From contig JAHEEK010000009.1 in NCBI GenBank assembly GCA_024640765.1, positions 26,160 to 90,159 of the forward strand: a stretch of 64,000 nt of DNA, read 5' to 3'. The DNA is from Nereida sp024640765 (GTDB taxonomy: Bacteria; Pseudomonadota; Alphaproteobacteria; Rhodobacterales; Rhodobacteraceae). Positions 51,964 to 60,586 of this stretch are shown here, piece by piece (the first letter of the stretch is position 1; each line of letters opens with the position of its first letter). The notes under the pieces are model-generated. The model was not told the DNA's origin, did not search any database, and was given only the letters and a program-made list of their open reading frames with translations. Made by a program: the position numbers and the translations under genes.

Positions 51964-53066
51964 AAATTACTCGCTTCTCTGTCTACCAAGTCGATCTACC
52001 GCTTGAGCATCCCTATTGGCTGTCGGGCGGGCGGCTCAAATTTGAAATGCTGGACGCAACGCTGGTCAAGATCGAGACTGACGCCGGCATCACAGGTTGG
52101 GGTGAAGGCACGCCGTGGGGGCACACTTATGTGCCCGCACACGGGCCAGGCATTCGTGCAGGGATTGAAACGATGGCTCCGTTCATCATGGGGCTCGACC
52201 CGCGCAAAGTGTTGGAAGTCGAACGCGCGATGGATCTCGCACTGCCCGGTCATCTTTATGCAAAAAGCCCGATTGATATGGCGTGCTGGGATATTGCGGG
52301 GCAAGCCGCCGGCCTGCCGATTGCCGATCTGATGGGCGGCGGATCACGCACACCGCGCCCAATTGCGTCTTCCGTCGGGGCCACGACGGTTGAAGAAACC
52401 CGCACTGTGATTGAGCGTTACCGCCAGCGGGGCTACATCGCGCATTCAGTCAAGATTGGCGGCGATGTGGAACGCGATATTGCAAGGGTGCGTGACGTCG
52501 AAGACATCCGCCGCGAGGGGGAGATTGTGCTTTATGATGTGAACCGTGGATGGACCCGCCAACAAGCGCTGCGTGTCATGTCCGGGACAGAGGACTTGAG
52601 CGTGATGTTTGAGCAGCCTTGCGAAACGCTGGATGATGTTGCCGCGATTTCCGGCAAACATTCAGCACCTGTGTCGGTGGATGAGGCGCTTGTGACCCTG
52701 CAAGACGCCACCCGCATCGCGCGCGACGGCTTGGCAGAGGTCTTTGGGATCAAACTCAACCGGGTCGGTGGCCTGACCAAAGCTGCCCGCATGCGCGACG
52801 TCGCACTTGCCCACGGTATTGATATGTTCGTCATGGCTACTGGAGGCTCTGTGCTGGCTGATACCGAAGCATTGCACTTGGCGGCCACGATCCCCGATGC
52901 AAACTGCCATGCTGTCTGGGCCTGCCAGGACATGCTGACGGTGGACATCGCAGGCGGACGCGGGCCGCGAAACAAGGACGGTCATTTGCACCTGCCCGAA
53001 ACGCCGGGTTTAGGTGTGCATCCTGATGAAGATGCTTTGGGTGATCCTGTGGTGATCTATACATGA
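51960..53066 (+). CDS. enolase-superfamily enzyme, second of three (cis-3-hydroxyproline dehydratase/betaine epimerase-like)
   Basis: 368 residues starting MKITRFSVYQVDLPLEHPYW. Acid/base lysines are in AHSVKIGGD and EVFGIKLNRVGG, metal ligands in LYDVNRGWT, MFEQPCE and VSVDEAL. The N-terminal sequence YQVDLPLE is of the kind annotated as cis-3-hydroxy-L-proline dehydratase in roseobacters, which I recall but cannot verify here. The region after the sixth strand differs from the first copy (DMFVMATGGSVLADTEALHL), so substrate specificity should differ. It is translationally coupled on both sides. Confidence 0.87.
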   Translation: MKITRFSVYQVDLPLEHPYWLSGGRLKFEMLDATLVKIETDAGITGWGEGTPWGHTYVPAHGPGIRAGIETMAPFIMGLDPRKVLEVERAMDLALPGHLYAKSPIDMACWDIAGQAAGLPIADLMGGGSRTPRPIASSVGATTVEETRTVIERYRQRGYIAHSVKIGGDVERDIARVRDVEDIRREGEIVLYDVNRGWTRQQALRVMSGTEDLSVMFEQPCETLDDVAAISGKHSAPVSVDEALVTLQDATRIARDGLAEVFGIKLNRVGGLTKAARMRDVALAHGIDMFVMATGGSVLADTEALHLAATIPDANCHAVWACQDMLTVDIAGGRGPRNKDGHLHLPETPGLGVHPDEDALGDPVVIYT

Positions 53067-54166
53067 AAGTCAGCCGCATCACCCTCTGGTCGGTCGATCT
53101 GACCAGCCATGATACGTATTACATGGCCGATGGGAAAACCTGCGATACGGTCAAATCTCATGTGCTGTGTCTGGAAACCGATACGGGGCTGAAAGGATGG
53201 GGCGAAGTTTGCCCGATTCCGCATTACTTACCGGCCTTTGCAGATGGGGTGCCAAGTGCGATTGCGGAAATGGCCCCCAAAATTTTGGGCATGACACCCA
53301 CAGGTATCGACGCTCCAATGCGCGAACTTGATAGGTTCTTGCAGGGGCATCTGGCGGCGAAATCCATCGTCGATATGGCCTTGTGGGACCTTTACGGCAA
53401 AGTAACCAGTCTTCCACTCTACCAGCTTTTGGGCGGACGTACCCGCCGCGACATGCCACTGTATCATTCGATCACCTGCATTGCGCCTGACGAAATGGCG
53501 CGGATCGCCAAGGAGGCTTACGCCACAGGCATTCGCCAGTTTCAGGTGAAACTTGGGGCAGACGCGGATTGGGAAGCAGACGCCGAACGACTGACGAAAG
53601 TGCGCGAGGCTGTAGGTCGGGGGCCACTGGTATATGGCGATTGGAATTGCGGGGCCAGCAAATTACAGGCCACACGCACAGGACGCGCAGTAGCTCACCT
53701 CGACATTATGCTGGAGCAACCGTGTAAGACCTTAGAGGACTGCGCTGCCGTACGACAAGCGACCGGCCTGCCGATGAAAATCGATGAAGGGGCCTACGAT
53801 CTTGCGTCGTTGATGCGGGCGGCGGAACTTGGGGTATTGGACGCAGTCGCACTAAAGCTGTCGAAATTCGGCGGTCTTTCGGCCATGCGCCGTGCGCGTG
53901 ACCTCACCGTACATCTCGGGGCCGAGATTTGCGCAGAATGTACCTGGGGATCGGACATTGTCACAGCCGCATCGTTGCACTTTGGTGCCTCGACGCCACA
54001 GGGCGCGCTGCTCAACACCTGCGATTTGTCGTCCTATGTCGCACCACGCATCGCACCCGATTGCCCCACACGTAAAAACGGGCGCATTGCCCCGCCGGAC
54101 GGTGCGGGCCTAGGCGTAACACCTGAGGTAGACCGCCTAGACACACCCATTCTTGAATTGGACTAA
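53063..54166 (+). CDS. enolase-superfamily enzyme, third of three
   Basis: 367 residues starting MKVSRITLWSVDLTSHDTYY. The catalytic lysines are in RQFQVKLGADAD and DAVALKLSKFGG; metal ligands lie in VYGDWNCGASK, MLEQPCK and KIDEGAYD. AEICAECTWGSDIVTAASLH supplies the seventh/eighth-strand region. It is clearly a paralogue of the two preceding genes but not a recent duplicate. Three such enzymes in a row suggest separate stereochemical or hydroxylation variants of the same type of substrate. It ends 3 bp before the aminotransferase start. Confidence 0.87.
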   Translation: MKVSRITLWSVDLTSHDTYYMADGKTCDTVKSHVLCLETDTGLKGWGEVCPIPHYLPAFADGVPSAIAEMAPKILGMTPTGIDAPMRELDRFLQGHLAAKSIVDMALWDLYGKVTSLPLYQLLGGRTRRDMPLYHSITCIAPDEMARIAKEAYATGIRQFQVKLGADADWEADAERLTKVREAVGRGPLVYGDWNCGASKLQATRTGRAVAHLDIMLEQPCKTLEDCAAVRQATGLPMKIDEGAYDLASLMRAAELGVLDAVALKLSKFGGLSAMRRARDLTVHLGAEICAECTWGSDIVTAASLHFGASTPQGALLNTCDLSSYVAPRIAPDCPTRKNGRIAPPDGAGLGVTPEVDRLDTPILELD

Positions 54167-54169
54167 GAC

Positions 54170-55447
54170 ATGCAAAAACTGACATCTCAATCCGACTGGA
54201 TCGCCCGCGCACAATCCGTTCTGCCCGCTGGCGGTTTTGGCAATTTCGACCCCGGGTTAATGATTGCGCGCGGGGAAGGCAGCCATGTTTGGGACGAGGA
54301 CGGCAACGAATATATCGACTACCTAATCGGATCTGGCCCGATGCTCTTGGGTCATGGCCACCCAGAGGTTATGGAAGCAGTTCTAGAACAGCTACCCAAA
54401 GGCATGACCTTCTTCGCCAACAATTCTAAAGGTGTGGAGTTGGCAGAGGCAATTGTCGACGCTGTGCCGTGCTGTCAACAGGTCCGCTTTGTCGCATCTG
54501 GCGGTGAGGCCGACATGTATGCCATCCGTCTTGCCCGCGCCTACACTGGCCGCAACAAGGTCCTGAAATTTGAAGGTGGCTATCACGGAATGAGCGCTGA
54601 AGCACAGATGAGCCTCGCACCCTTAGCTCGCGTGAATTTCCCCCAAGCTGTTCCCGACAGTGCAGGCATCCCGCAGGGGGTTGCAGATCAAATGCTGATT
54701 GCGCCGTACAACGATTTGGCTGCAGTTGAGGCGCTCTTGAATGAATGCAAGGACGTCGCGGCCATCATCGCGGAACCTTTACAACGGATCATCCCAGCCG
54801 AACCAGGGTATCTGCAGGGTTTGCGTGCGTTGTGTGACAAACACTCTGTTCTTCTAATCTTCGACGAAATTGTGACAGGATTCCGTCTGGCCTACGGCGG
54901 CGCGCAAGAACGATATGGCGTAAAGCCTGACATCTGTACCTTGGGCAAAATCATCGGTGGCGGCTTCCCCCTTGCGGCCCTTGGAGCAAGCGCGGATATC
55001 ATGCAGCATTTTGACAAAGCGATCGTCGGGGCTGACAAATGGCTCATGCAGCTGGGAACACTGTCGGGCAACCCAATAGCTGCGGCTGCGGGGCTTAAAA
55101 CAATGGAGGTCCTGCGCCGTGAAGGAAGCTATGACAATCTGCGCGCCATCGGCAGATCCCTTCAAGACATGCAAAGTGATGCGCTGACCCAAGCGGGTGT
55201 TCCACATCAAATTTGCGGCGATGAAACCCTTTTTGATATCTTTTTCACCTCGGACGCATGCAGAGACTATCGTTCAGCAAAGCACGACGATCCTGCGCAA
55301 AACGCTACGTATAACGCCACGCTGCGCAAAAACGGTATCTTCAAATCGCCTGGTAAACTCTATCCGTCCCTCGCCGTTACCGAAGCGGATTTGGAACAAA
55401 CACAAGATGCTGTTTTGAAGGCTGTTGGTTCAGCTTTTCTGACCTAG
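54170..55447 (+). CDS. class-III aminotransferase (glutamate-1-semialdehyde aminomutase-like)
   Basis: 425-residue PLP enzyme. GSHVWDEDGNEYIDYLIGSG is the usual N-terminal signature, FVASGGEADMYAIRLARAYT binds the cofactor phosphate, LLIFDEIVTGFRLAYGGAQE holds the aspartate that contacts the pyridine nitrogen, and the Schiff-base lysine is in CTLGKIIGGGFPLAALGA. It is too far from heme genes to be HemL itself; an omega-amino-acid or D-amino-acid transaminase of the betaine pathway is more likely. It is the last gene of the operon starting at 47337; an IS copy begins 92 bp downstream. Confidence 0.88.
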   Translation: MQKLTSQSDWIARAQSVLPAGGFGNFDPGLMIARGEGSHVWDEDGNEYIDYLIGSGPMLLGHGHPEVMEAVLEQLPKGMTFFANNSKGVELAEAIVDAVPCCQQVRFVASGGEADMYAIRLARAYTGRNKVLKFEGGYHGMSAEAQMSLAPLARVNFPQAVPDSAGIPQGVADQMLIAPYNDLAAVEALLNECKDVAAIIAEPLQRIIPAEPGYLQGLRALCDKHSVLLIFDEIVTGFRLAYGGAQERYGVKPDICTLGKIIGGGFPLAALGASADIMQHFDKAIVGADKWLMQLGTLSGNPIAAAAGLKTMEVLRREGSYDNLRAIGRSLQDMQSDALTQAGVPHQICGDETLFDIFFTSDACRDYRSAKHDDPAQNATYNATLRKNGIFKSPGKLYPSLAVTEADLEQTQDAVLKAVGSAFLT

Positions 55448-55615
55448 GACTGAGTTGAGGCTTCGTCAGATCTATATCTCTGCCGCGTCCAAAGCTCTGC
55501 GCACTCGATTTGCTGTCGCTGCTACATCGTATAGTTTGTCTAGGGTCTGGACCCATTAGTTGATTGTGCTTGCCGGGTTGCCATGATTCACGACCCCCAG
55601 TTTCTGGGGGATGTC

Positions 55616-55954
55616 ATGAGCAACTTATACTGGCTGACGGAGGCGCAAATGGAGCGTCTCCGACCTTACTTTCCAAAGAGCCGAGGTCGTGCTCGCGTGG
55701 ATGACAGGCGTGTGTTGAGTGGCATTATTTGCATTAATCGCAATGGGTTAAGGTGGTGTGATGCGCCTGCTGAGTATGGGCCGCCGAAGACGCTATATAA
55801 TCGCTGGAGCGATATGGGCGTATTTGCCCAGATCTTGATGGGGCTGGCTGAGCAAGCTCCCGACAACAAAACCATCTCAATCGACGCAACCTACCTCAAG
55901 GCACATCGTACGGCCTCGAGCCTGCGGTTAAAAAAGGGGGGCGAGGACGCCTGA
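55616..55954 (+). CDS. IS5-family transposase, N-terminal part (copy 2)
   Basis: 112 residues starting MSNLYWLTEAQMERLRPYFP. Compared with copy 1 the segment LYNRWKRWSDMG is shortened to LYNRWSDMG, a clean three-residue deletion. The first catalytic aspartate in SIDATYLKAHRTASSL is kept. It joins the next frame by -1 slippage at the A/G run near 55929-55940. Activity of this copy is uncertain because of the deletion. Confidence 0.88.
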   Translation: MSNLYWLTEAQMERLRPYFPKSRGRARVDDRRVLSGIICINRNGLRWCDAPAEYGPPKTLYNRWSDMGVFAQILMGLAEQAPDNKTISIDATYLKAHRTASSLRLKKGGEDA

Positions 55955-55974
55955 TAGGGCTGACCAAGGGCGGT

Positions 55975-56364
55975 ATGAATACAAAGCTACATGCTGTGAC
56001 AGACACAAGCGGACGACCAATTCGCCTCTTTATCACAGCAGGGCAAGTCAGTGATTATACTGGCGCTGCGGCTTTGATAAACGGCCTCCCTGAGGCTGAT
56101 TGGCTACTCGCTGACAGAGCGTACGATGCCGACTGGTTCCGCGAAACCCTTATATATAAGGGAACAAAGCCCTGTATCCCAGGACGCAAGTCGCGCAAAA
56201 AGACCGTCAAGTATGACAAGCGCCGCTACAAAAGACGCAACCGGATCGAAAGGGTGTTCGGTAGGCTTAAGGATTGGCGGCGCATCTCAACCCGTTACGA
56301 CAGATCCCCAACCGTCTTCCTCTCTGCAATCGCTCTCGCCGCAGCCGTCATCTTCTGGTTATGA
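55975..56364 (+). CDS. IS5-family transposase, C-terminal part (copy 2)
   Basis: 129 residues with the second aspartate in LLADRAYDADWF (DRGYDA in copy 1) and the glutamate in RRNRIERVFGRLKDWRRIST. It is in the -1 frame relative to the first part. All three catalytic acidic residues are present, so only the small deletion upstream argues against function. Confidence 0.88.
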   Translation: MNTKLHAVTDTSGRPIRLFITAGQVSDYTGAAALINGLPEADWLLADRAYDADWFRETLIYKGTKPCIPGRKSRKKTVKYDKRRYKRRNRIERVFGRLKDWRRISTRYDRSPTVFLSAIALAAAVIFWL

Positions 56365-56430
56365 GTCCTGACCCTAATGACTTCGTTGCAAGTCCAATTA
56401 TTAGTTATCTTAATTGATGCGCATTGAGCG

Positions 56431-56805
56431 TCAATTATTGCTCTTGGTAGCTTTGGTTAATTGGTGGTCTCGATGGAAGTGATGAGGAGATACGCTGTAT
56501 TCTTGGCGATAATTTTTTGAAAAGTTTGATGGTGATTTAAAGCCGGTAGCCAGAGCAATTTGTATGATTGACATATCTGACGAAGCTAAGAGAGCTTTTG
56601 CGTGTTTAAGGCGGATTTTACGATAATGTTTTCCCGGTGACTCGCCTACATGTTTGCGAAAAGTTCTTTCTATCTGTCGCACTGATACTCCAACAAATTC
56701 TGCAATCTCCCGCGTAGATAGTGGTTCCTCAATATTTGTATTCATATGTTCCAGTGCCTGCAGGAAAATCTTATTCCGAGTTCTGTATCTAATATGGTAC
56801 GGCAT
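56431..56805 (-). pseudogene. GlxA-type AraC regulator, DNA-binding half (after in-frame stop)
   Basis: 124 codons starting ATG one codon after a TAA. The AraC helix-turn-helix domain is complete: STREIAEFVGVSVRQIERTF, then SSDMSIIQIALATGFKSPSN and FSKNYRQEYSVSP. It is in the same frame as the ligand-domain half at 56809-57459; replacing the single TAA by CAA (glutamine) would restore a normal ~341-residue GlxA/CdhR-type regulator. It may be dead, or the two halves may be made separately, since an ATG follows the stop almost at once. Confidence 0.8.
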
Positions 56806-56808
56806 TCG

Positions 56809-57459
56809 TTATTCATCGCCTTCCATTCGGACTTTTGCGAGAACGAGGTAATCTGCAACTGTCGCGGCAAGGTCGCGGCCATGCTTTTTGGCCACCAAGT
56901 GAAGCATCAATTCAGCGCCGGCCGTTCCTCCTGACGCAGTGAATGGATGCTTTTGTGCTGCAAAAACGTCTGCTGTTATTTTTACGTGAGGATAGCTCTC
57001 ATGAAATGTCGGGAAGTATTCCCAGTGTATCGCGCAGGGTGTGTTTGTCAGCAATCCGGCGTGTGCAAGGAAAAAGGATCCGGAGCATAATGCACCGACG
57101 TGTACTCCATGTCGGTGCTGTGATCTTAAAAAATTGGTTAGCTCAGAACTGTATCGTTGCTGGGGGTCTGCTCCGGAGACAACAAAGAGCATGGTGCCTC
57201 TGCTTTGCGGTGAAAGATCTGAGTGGACGTTTGTTTCCAGACCATTTGAGCTTATCTGACTTTTGCCTCCTTCGGCCATCAGTCGCCAATTGTACAGCTC
57301 TAAGCCACTTATCAGATTTGCTACACGCAAAACTTCAATGCTTGCAGAGACGGCAAGATGCGTGAAGCCTTCAATTAAAAGAAAAACAACATCCTCTGTA
57401 GGTGAGTTTGCATTGTTTTTAAGTGGACTAATGGGGCGCAATGGTTCGGGGTTTTCCAT
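56809..57459 (-). pseudogene. GlxA-type AraC regulator, amidotransferase-like half (ends at in-frame stop)
   Basis: 216 codons with the class-I-glutamine-amidotransferase-like ligand domain of the GlxA/CdhR/GbdR regulators: DVVFLLIEGFTHLAVSASIE at the start, the nucleophile-elbow-like VHVGALCSGSFFLAHAGLL, and TASGGTAGAELMLHLVAKK. In family members this domain continues directly into an AraC DNA-binding domain, but here TAA at 56809-56811 ends it after VRMEGDE. Regulators of this group control glycine-betaine, carnitine and dimethylglycine catabolism, which matches the neighbours. The gene is divergent from the GntR gene. Confidence 0.8.
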
Positions 57460-57471
57460 GTTGACTAAAAA

Positions 57472-57499
57472 TGTATAATATTTGTATACTCATTGTATA
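57472..57499. promoter_or_regulatory. three TGTATA repeats in 11-bp phase (candidate operator)
   Basis: TGTATA occurs at 57472, 57483 and 57494, each separated by 5 bases, so the repeats recur exactly every 11 bp on one DNA face. They occupy the 49-bp spacer between the GlxA-type and GntR genes and touch the GntR ribosome site (TAGGAG), a position suited to autorepression. Confidence 0.5.
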
Positions 57500-57508
57500 G
57501 GAGTATTT

Positions 57509-58213
57509 ATGTCAAAGCAAAATAAAGCCATTTGCGCCGATAGCCTTCGCAATCGCATCTTGTCGCTTGATCTTGAGGCTGGGTCCGATATCGATGAAGT
57601 TGGCCTTTCGCACGAGTATGGCATTTCGCGCACACCACTTCGTGAAATTCTTCACCTTCTGGCTGGAGATGGTTATGTTAGGTTGGAGGAGAACCGTGGT
57701 GCTAAGGTTGCCTCCATGGATCTTTCTGTCATGCGGGTTTTTTTTCAAACTGCGCCGCTAGTTTATTGCACTGTTGCCCGGCAAGCGACGGAATGCAGGA
57801 CAAGCACCCAAGTTGCGGCGCTCAAAGAGATACAGCGCGCTTTTACTGCCTCCGCGAGCAGGGGTGAGGTGGGTGAGACCGCGCTCTTGAATCACCGGTT
57901 TCACGAACAAATTGGTCAGATGGCCGATAATCCGTATTTGATGGCTAGCTTGAAGCGGATGCTGATTGACCACACTCGACTTAGCCAGACGTTTTTCAAT
58001 CCACGGTCCAAGCTCGACCAAAATCGTATTTCACAGTCGGTTGATCAGCACGACGCTATGATCTCGGCGATCGAAGGTGGGGAGTCATCTTTGGCAATCG
58101 ACCTTACGCTGCAGCACTGGGACTTGTCGCGCAACGAGATGGAGAAATACGTCCGTCCCGACCCTTTGCCGATTGATGTTATCTCAATGAAAGACCGCCG
58201 TAATGCATTTTGA
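57509..58213 (+). CDS. GntR-family regulator (FCD type)
   Basis: 234 residues. The winged helix reads DLEAGSDIDEVGLSHEYGIS followed by RTPLREILHLLAGDGYV, and the C-terminal all-helical FCD effector domain includes NHRFHEQIGQMADNPYL. The start at 57509 follows TAGGAG by 7 bp. Its last 11 bp overlap the start of the DapA-family gene, so it is the first gene of the catabolic operon and probably its repressor. FCD-type GntR proteins typically sense carboxylic acids or amino-acid-derived intermediates. Confidence 0.9.
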   Translation: MSKQNKAICADSLRNRILSLDLEAGSDIDEVGLSHEYGISRTPLREILHLLAGDGYVRLEENRGAKVASMDLSVMRVFFQTAPLVYCTVARQATECRTSTQVAALKEIQRAFTASASRGEVGETALLNHRFHEQIGQMADNPYLMASLKRMLIDHTRLSQTFFNPRSKLDQNRISQSVDQHDAMISAIEGGESSLAIDLTLQHWDLSRNEMEKYVRPDPLPIDVISMKDRRNAF

Positions 58214-59111
58214 AGGTATCTATACACCAATCGTGACGCCATATCATGAGGACTTTTCATGCAATGAGGAGGCGTTGGCTCAGACTGTTGAGCATTTGAT
58301 TTCGGCTGGGGTGCACGGAATTATTGTGGCAGGTTCAACAGGCGAATATTACGCTCAGACAGAAAAAGAGCGTATCTGGATGATGGGCCGCTGCGCCAAA
58401 CTTATTGGTGGGCGAGTGCCGATGATCGTCGGTACTGGGGCAATCCGAACAGAGGATAGTGTCATGTACGCTCAGCAAGCAAAAAAAGTTGGGGCGGACG
58501 CCCTGCTGATTGCTACGCCACCTTATGCCTATCCAACCGGGCGCGAAATAGCATTGCATGCATTGGCGATTGATCGTGCGGCAAATCTGCCTGCAATGCT
58601 GTACAATTATCCGGGCCGAATGTCTGTGAATATGGACGAAGAAACGTTGGATCGCCTAGGTCGTTCACCGAACTTTTGTGGGATAAAGGAGAGCAGTGGC
58701 GACATAAATCGTGTTCATATGCTTGCCCGTAATTATCCGCATATCGCCTTATCTTGTGGTATGGACGATCAGGCCTTGGAGTTTTTTGCGTGGGGTGCTC
58801 GGTCTTGGGTCTGTGCTGGGTCAAACTTTGCGCCCGAAGCCCATCTAGCGCTCTATCAAGCTTGTGCGGTTGAGGGCGATTTTACTAAGGGGCGGGCCAT
58901 CATGATGGCAATGCTGCCGCTGATGGCAGTTTTGGAACAAGGTGGGAAGTTTGTTCAATGCATTAAGTACGGACTAACATTGCGTGGGATAGATGCTGGT
59001 CCGCCACGCCGCCCACTGCAGCCGTTGAATAAAGAAGACAAGCGACAGCTAGCCGAAGTTATACGTACCATGAACATTGCAGTCTCTGCTATAACCGGAG
59101 AAATCATATGA
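58203..59111 (+). CDS. dihydrodipicolinate synthase-family lyase/deaminase
   Basis: 302-residue Schiff-base aldolase-fold enzyme. The catalytic lysine is in FCGIKESSGDIN, the tyrosine in MLYNYPGRM, and the family signature GIIVAGSTGEYYAQT replaces the GTTGE of DapA. It is therefore not a lysine-pathway enzyme by context. In hydroxyproline degradation a DapA-family member deaminates pyrroline-4-hydroxy-2-carboxylate to 2-oxoglutarate semialdehyde; the next gene encodes an aldehyde dehydrogenase that could take that product. It starts inside the GntR gene end and overlaps the next start by 4 bp. Confidence 0.87.
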   Translation: MHFEGIYTPIVTPYHEDFSCNEEALAQTVEHLISAGVHGIIVAGSTGEYYAQTEKERIWMMGRCAKLIGGRVPMIVGTGAIRTEDSVMYAQQAKKVGADALLIATPPYAYPTGREIALHALAIDRAANLPAMLYNYPGRMSVNMDEETLDRLGRSPNFCGIKESSGDINRVHMLARNYPHIALSCGMDDQALEFFAWGARSWVCAGSNFAPEAHLALYQACAVEGDFTKGRAIMMAMLPLMAVLEQGGKFVQCIKYGLTLRGIDAGPPRRPLQPLNKEDKRQLAEVIRTMNIAVSAITGEII

Positions 59112-60586
59112 GTGACCTTCTGACTTATGCCGAATACCAAGCTATAGCAAAGAACTTAGAGCCGCCCCGTACGGCATTTATCGACGGCAAATATCGAGCA
59201 GGTTCTGGAGACGTATTTTCATCAATAAATCCGGTTACGGGTGACACTTTGGCCCAGATCTCAGGATGCAACGCACTAGACGTTGAATTTGCCGTCGGCA
59301 AGGCTCGCGAGGCCTTTGAACAAGGGCATTGGTCAAAGCTGCACCCCTCAGACCGGAAGGATGTGCTGATCAAGCTTTGTAAGCTTCTTAGTCGTTATCG
59401 GCGAGAATTGGCAGTGATGGAGAGTGTTGATAGTGGCAAGCCAATCCGGGATTGTGAAACGATCGACGTGCCCGAAACCATCCACTGCATTAAGTGGCAT
59501 GCTGAGGCTGTCGATAAGATTTACGACCAGACAAGTCCGACAGGGGACGATGCCATTAGTATGGTGGTGCGAGAGCCAATTGGTGTGGTAGGCGCAGTTC
59601 TTCCGTGGAACTTTCCGCTTATGATGTTGGCTTGGAAAATCGGGCCCGCGCTTGCGGCAGGTTGTTCAGTTATTGTTAAGCCAGCCGAGCAAACGTCTTT
59701 GACTGCATTACGTGTCGCCGAACTAGCCCATGAAGCAGGCATTCCGCGTGGTGTTTTGCAAGTGCTGCCGGGCGATGGGCCTTCTGTGGGCGAGCCACTA
59801 GGCAAGCATATGGACGTCGATATGATTAGCTTTACTGGATCAACCGAAACAGGGCGAAGGTTTTTACGTTATGCTGCTGACAGTAACCTCAAGAAAGTAG
59901 TTCTTGAATGTGGCGGTAAGAATCCTGCAGTAGTTTTCGATGATGCAGAAAACCTTGATCACGTGGCTGAGCAAGTCGTTCATGCCGCGTTTTGGAATGC
60001 TGGTCAAAACTGTTCGGCAACATCACGACTGATTGTCCACCGAGCTGTCAAAACGGAATTAATGCAACGGGTCAATGCCCGATTGCGCGACTGGAAAACC
60101 GGCGATCCACTTGATCCTGCAACGCACATCGGGGCTTTAATTGATGAGGAGCACCGCAACAAGGTGCGTGGCTATTTGGACGATCAGGATAAAGGTGCTG
60201 GTCCGTACGTCAGTCCGGTCATCTACCACGTGAATAAAGATGACATCAAAGCTGTTGACGAAATCTTTGGTCCTGTACTCTCGGTGATTGAGGTAGCCAG
60301 TAACGACGAAGCAATAGCTTTAGCGAACAACACCAAATATGGACTTTCTGCTTCTGTTTTTACCAGTAACGCACGTCAGGCCATCCGAGCAGCTCGAGAT
60401 ATCCAAGCAGGCACGGTGACTGTAAATTGTTATGGTGAAGGTGACATTGCCACACCCTTTGGCGGCTACAAGCAGTCTGGATTTGGAGGCCGCGACAACG
60501 GTGTTCATGCCCATGATCAGTTCACCGAACTCAAGACAATTTGGGTAGATCTGACTGATCCAAAAAGTGGAAACAACATAATATGA
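59108..60586 (+). CDS. NAD-dependent aldehyde dehydrogenase
   Basis: 492-residue aldehyde dehydrogenase. The cysteine is in FWNAGQNCSATSRLIVH, the glutamate in VLECGGKNPAVV, and the Rossmann contact in SFTGSTETGRRF. Its closest look is to the gamma-glutamyl-gamma-aminobutyraldehyde/betaine-aldehyde group, but such names are not reliable. It is coupled by 4-bp overlaps to the DapA-family gene before and the MttB-like gene after. It is one of three full-length aldehyde dehydrogenase genes for small semialdehydes in the right half of the window. Confidence 0.9.
   Translation: MSDLLTYAEYQAIAKNLEPPRTAFIDGKYRAGSGDVFSSINPVTGDTLAQISGCNALDVEFAVGKAREAFEQGHWSKLHPSDRKDVLIKLCKLLSRYRRELAVMESVDSGKPIRDCETIDVPETIHCIKWHAEAVDKIYDQTSPTGDDAISMVVREPIGVVGAVLPWNFPLMMLAWKIGPALAAGCSVIVKPAEQTSLTALRVAELAHEAGIPRGVLQVLPGDGPSVGEPLGKHMDVDMISFTGSTETGRRFLRYAADSNLKKVVLECGGKNPAVVFDDAENLDHVAEQVVHAAFWNAGQNCSATSRLIVHRAVKTELMQRVNARLRDWKTGDPLDPATHIGALIDEEHRNKVRGYLDDQDKGAGPYVSPVIYHVNKDDIKAVDEIFGPVLSVIEVASNDEAIALANNTKYGLSASVFTSNARQAIRAARDIQAGTVTVNCYGEGDIATPFGGYKQSGFGGRDNGVHAHDQFTELKTIWVDLTDPKSGNNII

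Larger units (their letters stand above)
55540..56376 (+). mobile_element. IS5-family (IS427-like) insertion sequence, copy 2
   Basis: About 837 bp with ends CTAGGGTCTGGACCCATTAG (left) and, inward from the right, TTAGGGTCAGGACTCATAACC. It is a diverged sister of copy 1 at 31935-32780, differing by many substitutions and a 9-bp in-frame deletion in the first transposase part. The -1 frameshift site here reads A6G6. It lies between the aminotransferase gene and the split GlxA-type regulator. Confidence 0.9.

Noticed and set aside
54170..55447. hemL (glutamate-1-semialdehyde aminomutase)
   Set aside because: The fold is shared, but the operon is catabolic with no tetrapyrrole genes, so a pathway transaminase is more likely.
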